NCBI RefSeq assembly: GCF_003609605.1
Contig: NZ_MCHY01000006.1
Coordinates: 1-64,000, forward strand
From: Ammoniphilus oxalaticus
Lineage (GTDB): Bacteria; Bacillota; Bacilli; Aneurinibacillales; RAOX-1
Reading direction: 5' to 3'
DNA length: 64,000 nt
Within the stretch, counting starts at the first letter, position 1, and the number at the start of each line of letters is the position of its first letter. This document shows, piece by piece, positions 25,292 to 36,331 of this stretch. The notes beneath the pieces are model-generated. The model saw only the letters and a list, made by a program, of their open reading frames with translations, was not told the DNA's origin and searched no databases. The translations under genes and the position numbers were made by a program.

Positions 25292-26146
25292 TTACTCGAT
25301 TTGGCTGCGTAAGTAAAACAATCCCGTGTTGAGCGCGGTCACTTGAATTCGAGGCTCGAATTGCCAAATCAATTCTTTTAACCGCATTTCTTTTTCGTCT
25401 TGAACCTGTTGACGGAGCTGCTCCGCTTCCTCTTCTTCTCCTTGTTTCGCTCGCTGATTCACTTCTTCGCAGTAATAAGCTTCAATTAACTGCTTCTCTT
25501 CTTCCAATCTACGACTGGCTTGCTTGGCCCACTCGTCGTCTTCTTTGTCGACGATACTTTGGATATATTGTTCGAGTCGATTGGCCGCCGACTCCAAGCC
25601 GAAGATCGGTTGCATCGTAAACGTGTAATTTGGAAGTTTCGGTGTTAATGGCAAACTGTTTACCTGATTATAGAAATCCTTGACGATCTGCCCTGAAATC
25701 AAATTGATTCCAAGCGGCAGCAATAAGTCCCTTTTTTGATCACAAATAAATTCAATTTTGTAATTAACGCACAGCCATGGTGTGAGCGGAAATGAGGGAA
25801 GCGAACCCGTTGGAATGTTCGGCGGTGTCTCGTACAGACGGGCGAATTTACCATGTTTTTTTGCCGATTCAAAAATTTGGTGAAGCCGACGTGAGCCGAA
25901 AGGAAGTTCTTCCCCGCGTATCTCTTCAGGCGTTTGTTCCCGATCAAAAATGAAGGTGAGTGTTAACGGATTGTGAGGGATGCCAATTTTTTCAACATAG
26001 GTCCAATAGAACGGTCGGTTACCTAAATCTTTATCGACTTCAATCGGTAATTCTACGGAAAAATAAGCGTCATTCGATTCCACAAATTCACTTTCAAACG
26101 CCTTGAAATAGTTTTCGATGTAGTTTCGGATTTCTGCTTGATTCAT
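25292..26146 (-). CDS. yqhG: YqhG family protein
   Basis: This 284-residue protein matches YqhG: RNYIENYFKAFESEFVE, NRPFYWTYVEKIGIPHNPLTLTFIFD and the coiled-coil-like acidic region YCEEVNQRAKQGEEEEAEQLRQQVQDEKEMRLKEL. Function is unknown. It partners with the SNF2-type ATPase gene yqhH upstream; stop and start share bases in TGATG. Both genes diverge from the gcv operon as in B. subtilis. Confidence 0.9.
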   Translation of the reverse strand: MNQAEIRNYIENYFKAFESEFVESNDAYFSVELPIEVDKDLGNRPFYWTYVEKIGIPHNPLTLTFIFDREQTPEEIRGEELPFGSRRLHQIFESAKKHGKFARLYETPPNIPTGSLPSFPLTPWLCVNYKIEFICDQKRDLLLPLGINLISGQIVKDFYNQVNSLPLTPKLPNYTFTMQPIFGLESAANRLEQYIQSIVDKEDDEWAKQASRRLEEEKQLIEAYYCEEVNQRAKQGEEEEAEQLRQQVQDEKEMRLKELIWQFEPRIQVTALNTGLFYLRSQIE

Positions 26147-27837
26147 CAAGGTCGCATCATCCCTTCGCTCGTCTGCGTTTGGTCCATCTGCATCCGCACG
26201 ACTTCACCGATATTGTTAATCTTTACTTCCATTTCGCGGTGGTCTTCTGATTCAAGGAAAATATCGACTAAATTGCTCTCCAACGACTTGTTGAACTGAA
26301 GTTGTTCAATGATCGTGTCGAGTTCGCCAATTACCATTTCAAACAGATTGATCTTTTCGTAGAGCAGATTCAAAATGTGTTCCTCGATCGTTTGACTGGT
26401 CGCTAAATTGTAGATATAGACATCTCTTTTTTGCCCGAGGCGGTGCACGCGTCCGATTCGTTGTTCCACACGCATCGGGTTCCAAGGCAGGTCATAGTTT
26501 ATAATTCGGTTGCAAAATTGAAGGTTAATCCCTTCACCGCCGGCTTCGGTCGCGATCATTACGCGGGCCCGATTTTCAAACAGTTCCGTCATCCAATCTT
26601 TTTTGTTGCGTTTAAACCCGCCGCGGAACATCACGGAAGTAATCCCGTGTTCAGCTAAGTAATGATGCAAGTATTCTTGCGTCTTGCGGTATTCGGTGAA
26701 AATAATAAATTTATCGTCTGTCGCTTGAATCAGCTCCAACGTTTTTTCTGCTTTTGTGTTCGTTTTGATGTTGCGAATTAATTCCGCTAGCTTCACAATT
26801 TCATCTCGCGCCGGTGAGTCTTCCGCTAGCCTGTCATGCATATTAACGAGTGTTCCAAACGCGGCAAAGCGGCTGCTACATACTTCGCGCTGCAATGTAA
26901 TCAGCGACAACGGGTTTTTAAAAACGGCGTTTTGATATTGTTCCCGCACGAACGAAGTGACGCCTTCATATAACTCTCTTTCCTCCGCGGTCAATGCAAT
27001 CGGGACCGTTTCAACGATCCGCTTCGTAAAGAATAACCCTCCGTCGCTGCGCTTGTTGCGAATCATAATCTCTTTCAATTCTTCTTGTAATACCTCATGA
27101 TTACGCGCTTGACGTTTGCTTTCGACGTATTTTTCTTGGAATTCCGATGTTTGACCTAAGTACCCCGGTTTAAGCAATGTAATGAGGTTATAGAGCTCGT
27201 CAAGGTCGTTTTGGATCGGCGTCGCCGTTAAAAGTAAGCAGTACTTCTTTTTAATTTCTTTTATAAATTGATAGTTCTTTGTTTTTCTGTTTTTTAATTT
27301 ATGAGCCTCGTCAATCACCAATATATCGTAAGCTTGGTCCAATACATGCTGGCGGTGCGGGTCTCGCTTTGCGGTATCGATTGAGGCGATCACAATCTCA
27401 TATTGTTTCCACATGTACTCTTTCTTTTGGGCAATGGCCGGGATGCCAAACTTCTGGTTCAACTCACGCGTCCACTGCATTACGAGCGAAGCTGGCGTTA
27501 AAATGAGGATGCGCTTTGCGAGCCCGCGGACCATATACTCTTTTATAATTAATCCCGCTTCAATTGTTTTTCCGAGACCGACTTCATCGGCGAGAATGGC
27601 GCGTCCGTTCATTTCAGTAACGACGCGTTGGGCTGTATCAAGTTGATGCGGAAAAGGTTCCAATTGCGGCAAGTGTTTTAAACATTGCAACTGATCAAAG
27701 TTAGTCACGGAAGTAACTTCTTCCGCTTCGTATGCGAGCTGGAACAGTTCCCATTTATGCCAGGGACCGTCTGCTTCGGTACGTGTTTTTAATTCTGAGA
27801 TCCATTCACGATCATAATGAACAGGAATCGTAGTCAT
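26146..27837 (-). CDS. yqhH: SNF2-family ATPase YqhH
   Basis: This 563-residue DEAD/SNF2 ATPase carries motif I LADEVGLGKTIEAG, II VIDEAHKLKN, III LLTATPIQND, the C-terminal GGFKRNKKDWM, EAGGEGINLQFC and the arginine-finger motif VEQRIGRVHRLGQ. It should be a DNA translocase; its cellular role in Bacillales is unknown. I choose the ATG at 27837 (MTTIPVHYDREW) after AGGAAAGG; the frame is open 15 codons upstream. It forms an operon with yqhG. Confidence 0.93.
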   Translation of the reverse strand: MTTIPVHYDREWISELKTRTEADGPWHKWELFQLAYEAEEVTSVTNFDQLQCLKHLPQLEPFPHQLDTAQRVVTEMNGRAILADEVGLGKTIEAGLIIKEYMVRGLAKRILILTPASLVMQWTRELNQKFGIPAIAQKKEYMWKQYEIVIASIDTAKRDPHRQHVLDQAYDILVIDEAHKLKNRKTKNYQFIKEIKKKYCLLLTATPIQNDLDELYNLITLLKPGYLGQTSEFQEKYVESKRQARNHEVLQEELKEIMIRNKRSDGGLFFTKRIVETVPIALTAEERELYEGVTSFVREQYQNAVFKNPLSLITLQREVCSSRFAAFGTLVNMHDRLAEDSPARDEIVKLAELIRNIKTNTKAEKTLELIQATDDKFIIFTEYRKTQEYLHHYLAEHGITSVMFRGGFKRNKKDWMTELFENRARVMIATEAGGEGINLQFCNRIINYDLPWNPMRVEQRIGRVHRLGQKRDVYIYNLATSQTIEEHILNLLYEKINLFEMVIGELDTIIEQLQFNKSLESNLVDIFLESEDHREMEVKINNIGEVVRMQMDQTQTSEGMMRP

Positions 27838-28072
27838 CGATATAACTTCCTTTCCTATTTCCAGAAATTCACAACACGGCATTCCTTTTTGGAAAAAACT
27901 ATGATAAAATTGAAATAATCGTATGTCGTTATCATCTGCGTCCGATCTTTGAATTTTAGGTAGAGCTTCTAGCGCGAGTTCGAAACCTGAACCTCGCTAA
28001 GCTACGATGTATTGGATACTGTTAGTATAGGATGGAACAAAAAAGAGCTTTTCATACTCAAAAAATGGGATC

Positions 28073-28246
28073 ATCGTAAGAGTGGTCCAGGGCAAAACTT
28101 CATAGGATGAGCTGAAAGAGCAAGCCGTTGGCTGGTGACTCTCTCAGGCAACAGTACTTCTGAATCGACGCTGGATCCGACATAACTCGTGGCGGTAACG
28201 TTTTTATCGGAAAGGGGGTCGTCTCTAAACATAGAAGGACAGAGGA
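28073..28246 (+). promoter_or_regulatory. Glycine riboswitch (gcvT motif), probably tandem
   Basis: Aptamer 1 is recognisable at 28110-28156: GCTGAAAGAGCAA, a short stem GCCGTTGGC, and CTCTCAGGCAACAGTAC, all close to the glycine-aptamer core (GCCGAAGGAGCAA and TCTCAGGCAAAAG). Aptamer 2 is more degenerate: TCGGAAAGGGGG and the closing AAGGACAGAG, without an obvious TCAGG. The closing strand of aptamer 2 is also one arm of the terminator that follows, the usual way glycine binding controls gcv transcription. Confidence 0.75.
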
Positions 28247-28280
28247 GCAAACTAGCGGAAGCTCTACGACTGTCCTTTTT
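28235..28280 (+). terminator. Riboswitch expression-platform terminator
   Basis: AAGGACAG with AGGAGC pairs with AGCTCT and CTGTCCTT, then TTTT. The left arm overlaps the end of the glycine aptamer, so aptamer folding and the terminator should be mutually exclusive. Confidence 0.85.
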
Positions 28281-28417
28281 GGCGTTCACTTTTATGGGGC
28301 GATGGGCAAGAACAAAGTCTTTAAGGCGTAATGCCGCGGCGCTGACGCATACTATTGAGTATATGAACATCCCATTGGGTGAAGATTGCAACACAAAATA
28401 GAGAATGGAGGGTTCGT

Positions 28418-29518
28418 ATGAGTGAGTTGAAAAGAACACCGCTGTACCCCGTTTATGAAAAATATGGAGCCAAGACGGTTGATTTTGGCGGCTGGGCTCT
28501 CCCTGTTCAATTTTCTAGTATCAAAGCGGAGCACCAAGCTGTTCGCGAGGCTGCTGGTCTGTTCGACGTTTCTCACATGGGCGAAGTTGAGGTTAAAGGC
28601 CCAGACGCGCTTACTTTTTTGCAACGAGTAACGACGAACGATGTCGCTCGGCTTGCAGTCGGTCAGGCCCAATATACGTTCATGTGCTACCCCGATGGGG
28701 GCACGGTCGATGATTTACTTATTTATAAAAAAGCGGACAACGATTATATGTTAGTCATTAATGCTTCAAATATAGACAAAGATATTGAATGGTTGACGCA
28801 TCACCAAGCAGGTGATGTCGTAATTACAAATATTTCCTCGGAAATGGCCTTGCTTGCGATTCAAGGGCCGAAAGCGGAGACGATCCTAGCAAAACTGACT
28901 AACGAGGACTTGTCCGAAATTGGCTTTTTTCGTTTTAAACAAAATGTTGAAATCGCAGGCAGTCGCGCCCTCGTTTCGCGTACAGGCTATACGGGAGAAG
29001 ATGGTTTTGAAATCTACTGCCAGTCGGCGGATGCTCTCTCGCTTTGGGAACGGATATTGCAAGCGGGCGAAGCCGATGGCTTGCTCCCATGCGGGTTAGG
29101 GGCCCGCGATACGCTTCGCTTTGAAGTGACATTGCCGTTGTATGGTCAGGAGCTTAGTCTCGATATATCCCCATTGGAAGCAGGGCTTGGCTTTGCGGTC
29201 AAAGTAGATAAGGAGTCGCCATTTATCGGTCAAGAGGCATTGCGTAAACAAAAGGAAGCAGGTGTTGCGCGTAAACTTGTCGGGATTGAAATGATTGATC
29301 GCGGCATCCCACGAACCGGTTATCCTGTTTATCTCGGGGAGAAGCAGGTTGGGGAGATTACATCGGGAACGCAATCTACTACTTTGAAGAAAAACATTGG
29401 ACTGGCGTTGGTTAAGACGGAAGCCCTGCAAGCGGACGGCGAATTGGCGATTGAAATTCGCGGTAGGCGGTTGAAGGCTCAGCTTGTTCCGATCCCATTT
29501 TATCGACGGCCGAGCTAA
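28418..29518 (+). CDS. gcvT: Glycine cleavage system T protein
   Basis: GcvT is the tetrahydrofolate-dependent aminomethyltransferase of glycine cleavage. The 366-residue protein has family blocks [45 protein letters not shown] and the catalytic-Asp segment [14 protein letters not shown]. The ATG at 28418 follows GGAGGG. First gene of the riboswitch-controlled gcvT-gcvPA-gcvPB operon, in the B. subtilis order. Confidence 0.97.
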   Translation: MSELKRTPLYPVYEKYGAKTVDFGGWALPVQFSSIKAEHQAVREAAGLFDVSHMGEVEVKGPDALTFLQRVTTNDVARLAVGQAQYTFMCYPDGGTVDDLLIYKKADNDYMLVINASNIDKDIEWLTHHQAGDVVITNISSEMALLAIQGPKAETILAKLTNEDLSEIGFFRFKQNVEIAGSRALVSRTGYTGEDGFEIYCQSADALSLWERILQAGEADGLLPCGLGARDTLRFEVTLPLYGQELSLDISPLEAGLGFAVKVDKESPFIGQEALRKQKEAGVARKLVGIEMIDRGIPRTGYPVYLGEKQVGEITSGTQSTTLKKNIGLALVKTEALQADGELAIEIRGRRLKAQLVPIPFYRRPS

Positions 29519-29585
29519 GCGTAAGCGGCTTAATCACTGGCCTACAGAAGCCAAAATACATGAGCATAAGTGAAGGAGGAGTAGT

Positions 29586-30941
29586 ATGGCGCGCTATCGT
29601 TATCTGCCGATGACAAGCGAAGACAAACAAGAAATGTTGTCTTTTTTAGGGATTGAGGATGTTTATGAACTATTCTCTGATATACCTGAAGCGATTCGAT
29701 TCAAAGGAAAGCTGAACATTCAGAAAGAGTTGTCTGAAGTCGATACCGTACAATACTTTTCTAAGTTAGCCGGAAAAAATGTAAATAGCAGCAACCACGC
29801 TTACTTTTTGGGAGCGGGAATCTACGATCACTACATCCCAAGCACAGTCGATCATGTCATTAGCCGCTCTGAATTTTACACAGCGTACACCCCTTACCAA
29901 CCGGAAATTAGTCAAGGTGAACTACAAGCGATTTTTGAGTTTCAAACGATGATTTGTGAATTGACGGGAATGGAAGTGGCCAATTCTTCGATGTACGATG
30001 GACCGACCGCATTGGCGGAGGCGGGTAATCTGGCGGTGGGCGGAAAATCCGGAAAGAAAGTTCTCGTCTCGAAGGCGGTTCATCCCGAGGCCCGTCAGAT
30101 TTTGAAAGTAAACGCAAGAGGTCAAGGGTATGAAGTGGTGGAGATTGATCTCGTCGACGGCATGACCGATTTGCAGGCGTTAGAAACAGCGGTCGATGAA
30201 CAAACGGCGGCGGTGATCGTTCAATACCCGAATTTTCTCGGTTCGATTGAAGATTTGGCGGCGATTGAAAAAATTGCTCATCGTCACAATGGGATGCTGG
30301 TTGTTTCTTCTAATCCGTTGGCGTTAGGGATGTTGCAACCGCCAGGGGCGTTCGGGGCTGACATTGTTGTCGGCGACGTCCAACCACTCGGGATTCCGAT
30401 GCAGCTAGGTGGACCGACGTGCGGTTATTTTGCGGTCAGGCAAAAGCTAATGCGCAGAATACCTGGGCGCATTGTCGGACAGACGACAGACCAAGATGGA
30501 AAACGAGGTTTTGTGTTGACCTTGCAAGCGCGAGAACAACATATTCGTCGCGAGAAGGCGACTTCAAACATTTGCTCGAACCAGGCGCTAATGGCCCTTG
30601 CTTCATCCGTGGCGATGACGGCGCTCGGTAAACGCGGCGTTCAAGAGATGGCGTTGTTAAATGTTCAGAAAACACAATACGCGAAACAAGCGATTGCGCA
30701 ATTAGATGGGTACCAGATTCCATTTTCAGCGCCGATCTTTAATGAGTTTGTTGTCAAAGTTCCAGGTAAAGTGGGCGACCTGAATCGGGCGTTGTTAAAG
30801 CGGCAGATCGTAGGCGGCTATGACCTTGGGAGAGATTATCCTGAGTTAGCGGGACACCTATTAGTTGCTGTCACGGAAATCCGAACGAAAGAACAGATCG
30901 ATTCGTTTGTTCAAGGATTGGAGGGGTTTGCGCGTGGTTAA
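29586..30941 (+). CDS. gcvPA: Glycine dehydrogenase (decarboxylating) subunit 1
   Basis: This is the non-PLP-lysine half of the two-subunit P protein. The 451 residues begin [16 protein letters not shown] and contain [30 protein letters not shown]-like [14 protein letters not shown] and [31 protein letters not shown]. With GcvPB it decarboxylates glycine and passes the aminomethyl group to lipoyl-GcvH. The ATG lies after AAGGAGGAG. gcvH is not in the window. Confidence 0.97.
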   Translation: MARYRYLPMTSEDKQEMLSFLGIEDVYELFSDIPEAIRFKGKLNIQKELSEVDTVQYFSKLAGKNVNSSNHAYFLGAGIYDHYIPSTVDHVISRSEFYTAYTPYQPEISQGELQAIFEFQTMICELTGMEVANSSMYDGPTALAEAGNLAVGGKSGKKVLVSKAVHPEARQILKVNARGQGYEVVEIDLVDGMTDLQALETAVDEQTAAVIVQYPNFLGSIEDLAAIEKIAHRHNGMLVVSSNPLALGMLQPPGAFGADIVVGDVQPLGIPMQLGGPTCGYFAVRQKLMRRIPGRIVGQTTDQDGKRGFVLTLQAREQHIRREKATSNICSNQALMALASSVAMTALGKRGVQEMALLNVQKTQYAKQAIAQLDGYQIPFSAPIFNEFVVKVPGKVGDLNRALLKRQIVGGYDLGRDYPELAGHLLVAVTEIRTKEQIDSFVQGLEGFARG

Positions 30942-32397
30942 AAATAAAGACAAAGCTTTAATTTTTGAGATGAGTAGACCAGGGCGTACCGCTTATAGTT
31001 TGCCTGAGTGCGATGTGCCCGAAGTCGATGTGACGAGCGTGATTCCAAAACAATATATCCGTCAAGAGCCGGCCGAATTGCCAGAAGTTTCTGAGCTGCA
31101 GTTAATGCGACATTACACGGAACTATCGACTCGGAATCATGGCGTTGATTCGGGGTTTTATCCGCTTGGTTCCTGCACGATGAAATACAATCCGAAAATT
31201 AATGAAGATGTGGCTCGTTACGCAGGTTTTACGCAGGTCCATCCATATCAGGAGCAAGAGACGATGCAAGGCGCCCTCGAATTAATGTATAATTTGCAAC
31301 AAGAGTTAGAAGAAATTACGGGAATGAGCCAAGTCTCCTTACAGCCCGCCGCGGGCGCGCAAGGGGAGTGGACGGCTCTGATGATGATTCGGGCTTATCA
31401 TGAAAGTCGCGGTGAACAACGGACGAAAGTAATCGTTCCCGACACGGCGCATGGGACGAACCCAGCCAGTGTTGCGGTCGCGGGGCTCGAAACGGTGACG
31501 ATTCCTTCCAATGAAAAAGGCGAAGTCGATATTGAAGGATTGAAACAAGCGGTCGGATCCGATACGGCCGCGTTAATGTTGACTAATCCGAATACATTAG
31601 GCTTATTTGAAGAGCAGATTAAAGAAATTGCTGAAATCGTTCATGAAGCGGGCGGCTTGCTTTATTACGATGGGGCGAATGCTAATGCGATTTTAGGCAT
31701 CACGCGACCAGGCGATATGGGCTTTGATGTGGTTCATCTGAATCTGCACAAAACATTTACAGGTCCGCACGGCGGGGGCGGCCCGGGCTCTGGACCGATC
31801 GGTTGTAAAGATGCGCTTGCTCCATTTTTGCCAGCGCCCGTTGTTGGGAAAGACGGTGATCAATACTATTTGAACTACGATATCCCACAATCAATTGGGC
31901 GGGTCAAAGCATATTATGGAAACTTTGGCATCAATGTTCGAGCGCATACGTATATCCGAACGATGGGACCGGAAGGTTTGCTTCGCGTCGCGGAGGAAGC
32001 GGTCTTAAACGCGAACTACATGATGCGTAAGTTGGCTCCATATTATGAGTTGCCGTTTGATCGGGCCTGTAAACATGAGTTCGTTTTATCTGGCAGTAGA
32101 CAGAAAAACCTCGGTGTTCGCACGCTGGATATCGCGAAGCGATTGCTCGATTTCGGCTACCATCCGCCAACGGTTTACTTCCCGTTGATTGTTGAGGAGT
32201 GCATGATGATTGAGCCGACTGAAACCGAAGCGAAGGAAACGCTGGATGAATTTATCGAGGCAATGATACAAATTGCAAAAGAGGCGGAGGAGAATCCGAC
32301 GATCGTCCAAGAAGCGCCGCATCATACGATCGTGAACCGATTGGATGAAGTCACCGCCGCCCGTCGTCCGATTTTACGCTATCAACAAGAACAGTAA
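30934..32397 (+). CDS. gcvPB: Glycine dehydrogenase (decarboxylating) subunit 2
   Basis: This is the PLP-bearing half of the P protein, 487 residues from the GTG at 30934, which overlaps the gcvPA stop by 8 bases and follows GGAGGGG. Hallmarks are [37 protein letters not shown] and the PLP lysine in [15 protein letters not shown]. The frame is open 23 codons upstream inside gcvPA, but that portion is not needed. Confidence 0.96.
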   Translation: MVKNKDKALIFEMSRPGRTAYSLPECDVPEVDVTSVIPKQYIRQEPAELPEVSELQLMRHYTELSTRNHGVDSGFYPLGSCTMKYNPKINEDVARYAGFTQVHPYQEQETMQGALELMYNLQQELEEITGMSQVSLQPAAGAQGEWTALMMIRAYHESRGEQRTKVIVPDTAHGTNPASVAVAGLETVTIPSNEKGEVDIEGLKQAVGSDTAALMLTNPNTLGLFEEQIKEIAEIVHEAGGLLYYDGANANAILGITRPGDMGFDVVHLNLHKTFTGPHGGGGPGSGPIGCKDALAPFLPAPVVGKDGDQYYLNYDIPQSIGRVKAYYGNFGINVRAHTYIRTMGPEGLLRVAEEAVLNANYMMRKLAPYYELPFDRACKHEFVLSGSRQKNLGVRTLDIAKRLLDFGYHPPTVYFPLIVEECMMIEPTETEAKETLDEFIEAMIQIAKEAEENPTIVQEAPHHTIVNRLDEVTAARRPILRYQQEQ

Positions 32398-32415
32398 CTG
32401 ATTCTATTCAAGTAC

Positions 32416-32451
32416 AGGAGGATTGCCCAAATGGGCAGTCCTCTTTCTTTT
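32416..32451 (+). terminator. Terminator of gcv operon
   Basis: GAGGATTGCCCA pairs with TGGGCAGTCCTC (one G-T pair) and is followed by TTTCTTTT. Confidence 0.88.
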
Positions 32452-32523
32452 ATGCGCCGTTCGATCTATAAAAATGATAGACTAGGAACAGAAAAAAAGT
32501 GACGATGAGAGGACGGGATAGGG

Positions 32524-33363
32524 ATGAGGGAGAAGCGGCAATGGCGCTTTATTGATTCAGGCAGCTTATCGCCAGCGATGAATATGGCAATCGACGAGGC
32601 TTTGCTGACCTCGCATAGTTTGGGCGAAACGCCCCCGACGATTCGATTTTATACATGGGATCCCGCGAGCTTATCTATCGGTTATTTTCAAAAGGCCGAA
32701 CAGGAGATTGATTTTGAAAAAGTGCGTAAATTCGGACTTGGTTTTGTGCGCCGCTCAACTGGCGGACGCGCTGTGCTGCATGATCAGGAACTGACCTATA
32801 GTGTGATTGTTTCCGAACAGTATCCAGGGATTCCAACGCAAGTGAATGAGGCGTATCGCGTGATCAGTAATGGCTTATTAAAAGGGTTCCAACAATTGGG
32901 CTTGGAGGCGGAGATGGTTTCGCTGGCAAGCGAAGCCGAGAAAGCGAAGTACGTTTCCGCCGGGTCTGCCGCTTGTTTTGATTCCCCGTCATGGTATGAG
33001 CTCGTTGTTGAGGGAAAAAAAGTAGCGGGCAGCGCTCAAACGAGGCAAAAGGGAACGATTCTGCAACACGGTTCGATTATTCTCGATTGGGATGTGGAGA
33101 TGCTATTTGACACGCTTAAGTTTAGCTCGGAACGAGTTAAAGAAAGATTGAAGGCGTCGTTTTTGGAGAAGGCGGTGGCGATCAATCATTTAAGCGACAA
33201 GAAAATTAGTTTATCCGAAGCGAAGCAAGCCTTTTTTAAAGGATTCGAAGAGGGGTTGGGAATTGAGCTGCAGCGAGGCGAGCTCACATCACAAGAACAA
33301 ACGCTTGCTAAGCAACTGGCCGAGCAAAAATACGGCTCGAGCGATTGGAACTGGAAAAGATAA
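32524..33363 (+). CDS. lipM: Octanoyl-[GcvH]:protein N-octanoyltransferase LipM
   Basis: LipM moves octanoate from acyl carrier protein to GcvH, the first step of lipoate assembly in Bacillus. The 279-residue protein has the lipoyl-transferase fold ([34 protein letters not shown]) and a catalytic Cys151 in [13 protein letters not shown], with a lysine in [11 protein letters not shown]. The cysteine and length indicate LipM rather than LplJ or LipL. Next to the gcv operon it makes sense, since GcvH is lipoylated. Confidence 0.9.
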   Translation: MREKRQWRFIDSGSLSPAMNMAIDEALLTSHSLGETPPTIRFYTWDPASLSIGYFQKAEQEIDFEKVRKFGLGFVRRSTGGRAVLHDQELTYSVIVSEQYPGIPTQVNEAYRVISNGLLKGFQQLGLEAEMVSLASEAEKAKYVSAGSAACFDSPSWYELVVEGKKVAGSAQTRQKGTILQHGSIILDWDVEMLFDTLKFSSERVKERLKASFLEKAVAINHLSDKKISLSEAKQAFFKGFEEGLGIELQRGELTSQEQTLAKQLAEQKYGSSDWNWKR

Positions 33364-33429
33364 ATTTCGGCAAAAAAGTTTGGTGAAAAAAAAGGAAATG
33401 GGATAAAAGTGTCGAAAATTAATTGGGTA

Positions 33430-33454
33430 GGGAGGAATTCGTTTCCTCCTTTTC
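33430..33454 (+). terminator. Terminator after lipM
   Basis: GGAGGAA-TTCG-TTTCCTCC followed by TTTTC. Confidence 0.75.
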
Positions 33455-33526
33455 AGTTATGAGGGTAAGATGTCATTTGTCTGTACATAAATGACTGCAT
33501 TTATACAAAGGAGAGGAGCTAACAAC

Positions 33527-36208
33527 ATGACTAAAAAGGTAATCGCGGCTGTCTCAAGAGCGCTTGTTCTATTTCTTGCGCTCGGTGTTTGGGTTGCTGG
33601 CTATGCCCCGGCGACAACGGCTGCCGCAAAAAGATTTTCAGACGTAGGCCCCAAACAAGGCTGGGCCTTACAGGACATTACTAAAATGTCGCTGAAAGGC
33701 ATTATTGTTGGGACCCCTGAAGGTCAATTTCTTCCAGATCAAGGTGTGCAGCAACAGCAAGCGCTTGTCATGGTAATTAAGACAATGGGCTATGAGCAAG
33801 AAGCAGAAAATTACAAAGGGAAAGATCATTCCGCTCAATACAAAGGAGTGGCTGATTGGGCGAAAAAGTATGTTTCTTTTGCTCATCAGGAAGATTTGTT
33901 GCGAGTAGATGAAGGGGACCGCTTCCATGGGGAATACGCAGCTTCACGCGAATGGATTGCCCAACTGTTAGTGCGGATGATTGATAAGGAAGCCGAAGCG
34001 CTCGCTATTAAACACGATAGTCGTTCGTTTACGGACGCAAGAGATATTTCCAAATGGGCGGATGGCTATGTGAAATTGGCCGCATCCGACGATTACGGGC
34101 TGATCAGCGGTTTTCCAAATGATGATGGCACGTTCAGCTTTAAACCAAAGGAAAATGTTACGCGGGCTCAAATGACAGTGTTGATCAGTAAAGCAGAACG
34201 CTTCATGTCAAATCCTGTCGGAAACGAACTGCGCGGACAAATATTGTCTGTAGGCGATGAGTGGTTGATTGGAACGAAAGATGGCAATCGCAAGTTGAAA
34301 GTGACGGGCGATACAGCGATATTCCAAGATTACAAAAAAGTTTCATCTTCGGTGATCAAACGATTCCAACCGATTTACGCGTTATATACGCCAGGTAAGC
34401 CTGATGTGGCGCAATTCATCCAAATTTTAGATGAAGACGCGGCGGAAGAAGTGATTACAGGAACGATCACGAAAGTTGTCAAACCGTTAAAGACAGTCGC
34501 TTTAACGACCTCCGAAGGACTGACTAGTTTTTACTTATCCGATGGTGTTGTTTATGGATCGAAAGATGGAACGGTTAAGTCGATCGATGATCTCAATGAA
34601 GGGGATACGATTGAACTCACCTTTGTAGGTGGACAAGTAAGCAAAGCGTATCTCATCACAGGCAGCGCCGCAGGGAGCAGTAAAGGTACGATTTATGAAG
34701 TTGATTTGACTAACAATCTGATCACTTTGCAACATGGTGAACAGCAGTCAGCAAAAGTATACACACTTAATAAAGACGCGACTGTTCAATATCCGGATCG
34801 TCGAGCAACGGGATTAGCGGGACTTAGCGGCGAAATGGAAGTTGAGATTAAATTAAAAGACAATGAAGTTGTTGAAATAAAAGTGACTGAGATTGTCGAA
34901 CAAGGTAAAATTATTTCAGTTTCAGCAGACAAAAAATATATCACGATTACAAGCGCGGGGGATCAAGCCGCAAAAGTATATTCGTTAGCGACGGATGCTG
35001 AGATTACATTGCAAGGAACGGCGACAACTTCGCAAACGATTCAAGCGGGGGATGATGTGAAATTACGCATCGGTTCGGATGGCCAGATTCAAACACTAAA
35101 CATCATGAATCGCAGCGCGGGGAACGCAGTAGTGGATGATGGTTTGATCGAAGGAAAAGTTTACGCTGTAGACAGTGGATCGGGGACTGTCATTTTAGAA
35201 AAAGAAACAAATGGTCAAAAAACGTACCATCCGTACGACTTTGGTTCAACGTATGACCTGTCTATCAATGGCAAATGGTCGACGCGTTTAGCGGATATTA
35301 AAAAAGATATGCGAGCGAAAGTCCAACTTTTTGAAGATAAAATTGTTTATTTTGAAGTGGACAACCGCTTGAGCGGGAAAGTCGTAAGGGTGGATAAAGA
35401 TCGTAGACTGCTTACACTCGCACATGAAAATGGTCAACAAGTTCCGTATTATGTAGATAACAATTACGATATGGTCATCCGTCATCAAGGCGGCGCCGAT
35501 CTATCGGATTTGGAGTTGCAAGATCAAGTAAGAGTCAAGCTAGATGAAAACAATCGGATTACTGATATTGCGGTTCAGCGCGAGTTTGCTTATCTCGTTA
35601 CAGATGTTTATGAAAGCAGCAAGCGACTAAACGTTAAGAATGAAAAAGGAAACTCCTACAGTATGACGTTAAATACGAATGTAGAACTAGAGGTTCCTGG
35701 CAAATCGATTCCGAAAATTACTGACTTCAACAAAGGAGATATCGTCAAAGCGAGCTACCTCGGCGATGATCTAAAAAACCTAGCCGTATTGCCAAGCGAT
35801 AAGGGCATGGTCACACATGTTGATCAGGATAAGAAACAATTTACTTTGGCTAAAAATGACGGGACGACAGCGGTATACACGTTTAATTCAGGCGACGTCA
35901 TTGAGTATGGTAATAATGAATATACCCAACTGAACAGTTTGGTCGTCAATGACCGCGTAATCGTTCAAACGTGGCTGGGCGGTAAAAAGCGTCTGACGAA
36001 GATGCAGCAAGTAACAGAAGAATTTTATTACAAAGATAACAACTTTATTTATGCGATCGAAAATGTGAGAAGCTATCGATACGATCCAGATCTATTCGTG
36101 CGTGGAACGGATAATCGAGGCATTACATTGGACATGCTCAGTAAAAATGATAAAATTCGCATGTATCGCCTAGATGGGATCGTGTACGAAGTTCATAAGA
36201 TCCAATAG
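33527..36208 (+). CDS. S-layer homology (SLH) domain surface protein
   Basis: This 893-residue exported protein has a signal peptide (residues about 1-37, ending TTAAA) and three SLH modules: KRFSDVGPKQGWALQDITKM, then YKGVADWAKKYVSFAHQE, then FTDARDISKWADGYVKLAA with FKPKENVTRAQM. SLH modules attach proteins to pyruvylated wall polymer. The remainder is built from about seven 70-80-residue beta-rich repeats recognisable by G-x-V/I-x-x-V-D-x-x-x-x-x-x-T/V-L (KGTIYEVDLTNNLITLQHG, SGKVVRVDKDRRLLTLAHEN, KGMVTHVDQDKKQFTLAKND). The ATG at 33527 follows GGAGAGGAG. It may be an S-layer or surface scaffold protein. No enzyme domain is visible. Confidence 0.9.
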   Translation: MTKKVIAAVSRALVLFLALGVWVAGYAPATTAAAKRFSDVGPKQGWALQDITKMSLKGIIVGTPEGQFLPDQGVQQQQALVMVIKTMGYEQEAENYKGKDHSAQYKGVADWAKKYVSFAHQEDLLRVDEGDRFHGEYAASREWIAQLLVRMIDKEAEALAIKHDSRSFTDARDISKWADGYVKLAASDDYGLISGFPNDDGTFSFKPKENVTRAQMTVLISKAERFMSNPVGNELRGQILSVGDEWLIGTKDGNRKLKVTGDTAIFQDYKKVSSSVIKRFQPIYALYTPGKPDVAQFIQILDEDAAEEVITGTITKVVKPLKTVALTTSEGLTSFYLSDGVVYGSKDGTVKSIDDLNEGDTIELTFVGGQVSKAYLITGSAAGSSKGTIYEVDLTNNLITLQHGEQQSAKVYTLNKDATVQYPDRRATGLAGLSGEMEVEIKLKDNEVVEIKVTEIVEQGKIISVSADKKYITITSAGDQAAKVYSLATDAEITLQGTATTSQTIQAGDDVKLRIGSDGQIQTLNIMNRSAGNAVVDDGLIEGKVYAVDSGSGTVILEKETNGQKTYHPYDFGSTYDLSINGKWSTRLADIKKDMRAKVQLFEDKIVYFEVDNRLSGKVVRVDKDRRLLTLAHENGQQVPYYVDNNYDMVIRHQGGADLSDLELQDQVRVKLDENNRITDIAVQREFAYLVTDVYESSKRLNVKNEKGNSYSMTLNTNVELEVPGKSIPKITDFNKGDIVKASYLGDDLKNLAVLPSDKGMVTHVDQDKKQFTLAKNDGTTAVYTFNSGDVIEYGNNEYTQLNSLVVNDRVIVQTWLGGKKRLTKMQQVTEEFYYKDNNFIYAIENVRSYRYDPDLFVRGTDNRGITLDMLSKNDKIRMYRLDGIVYEVHKIQ

Positions 36209-36281
36209 CACTAGGGGAGTTTTGGAGAAAAACCTTTTAAAGAGTCATAAACAGAGAGGCTGCTGATCAGCTTTCTAATAT

Positions 36282-36322
36282 AAACAGGCGCAGGAGAACA
36301 AATTGTTTTCCTGCGCCTGTTT
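36282..36322 (-). terminator. Terminator after dat
   Basis: AAACAGGCGCAGGA pairs with TCCTGCGCCTGTTT. It lies between convergent genes and probably serves both. Confidence 0.88.
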
Positions 36323-36331
36323 GCTTGTCCA

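Noticed and set aside
27961-28004. tRNA-like TTCGAAACC loop upstream of gcvT
   Set aside because: No acceptor stem, D-arm or anticodon arm can be built; it is only a hairpin.
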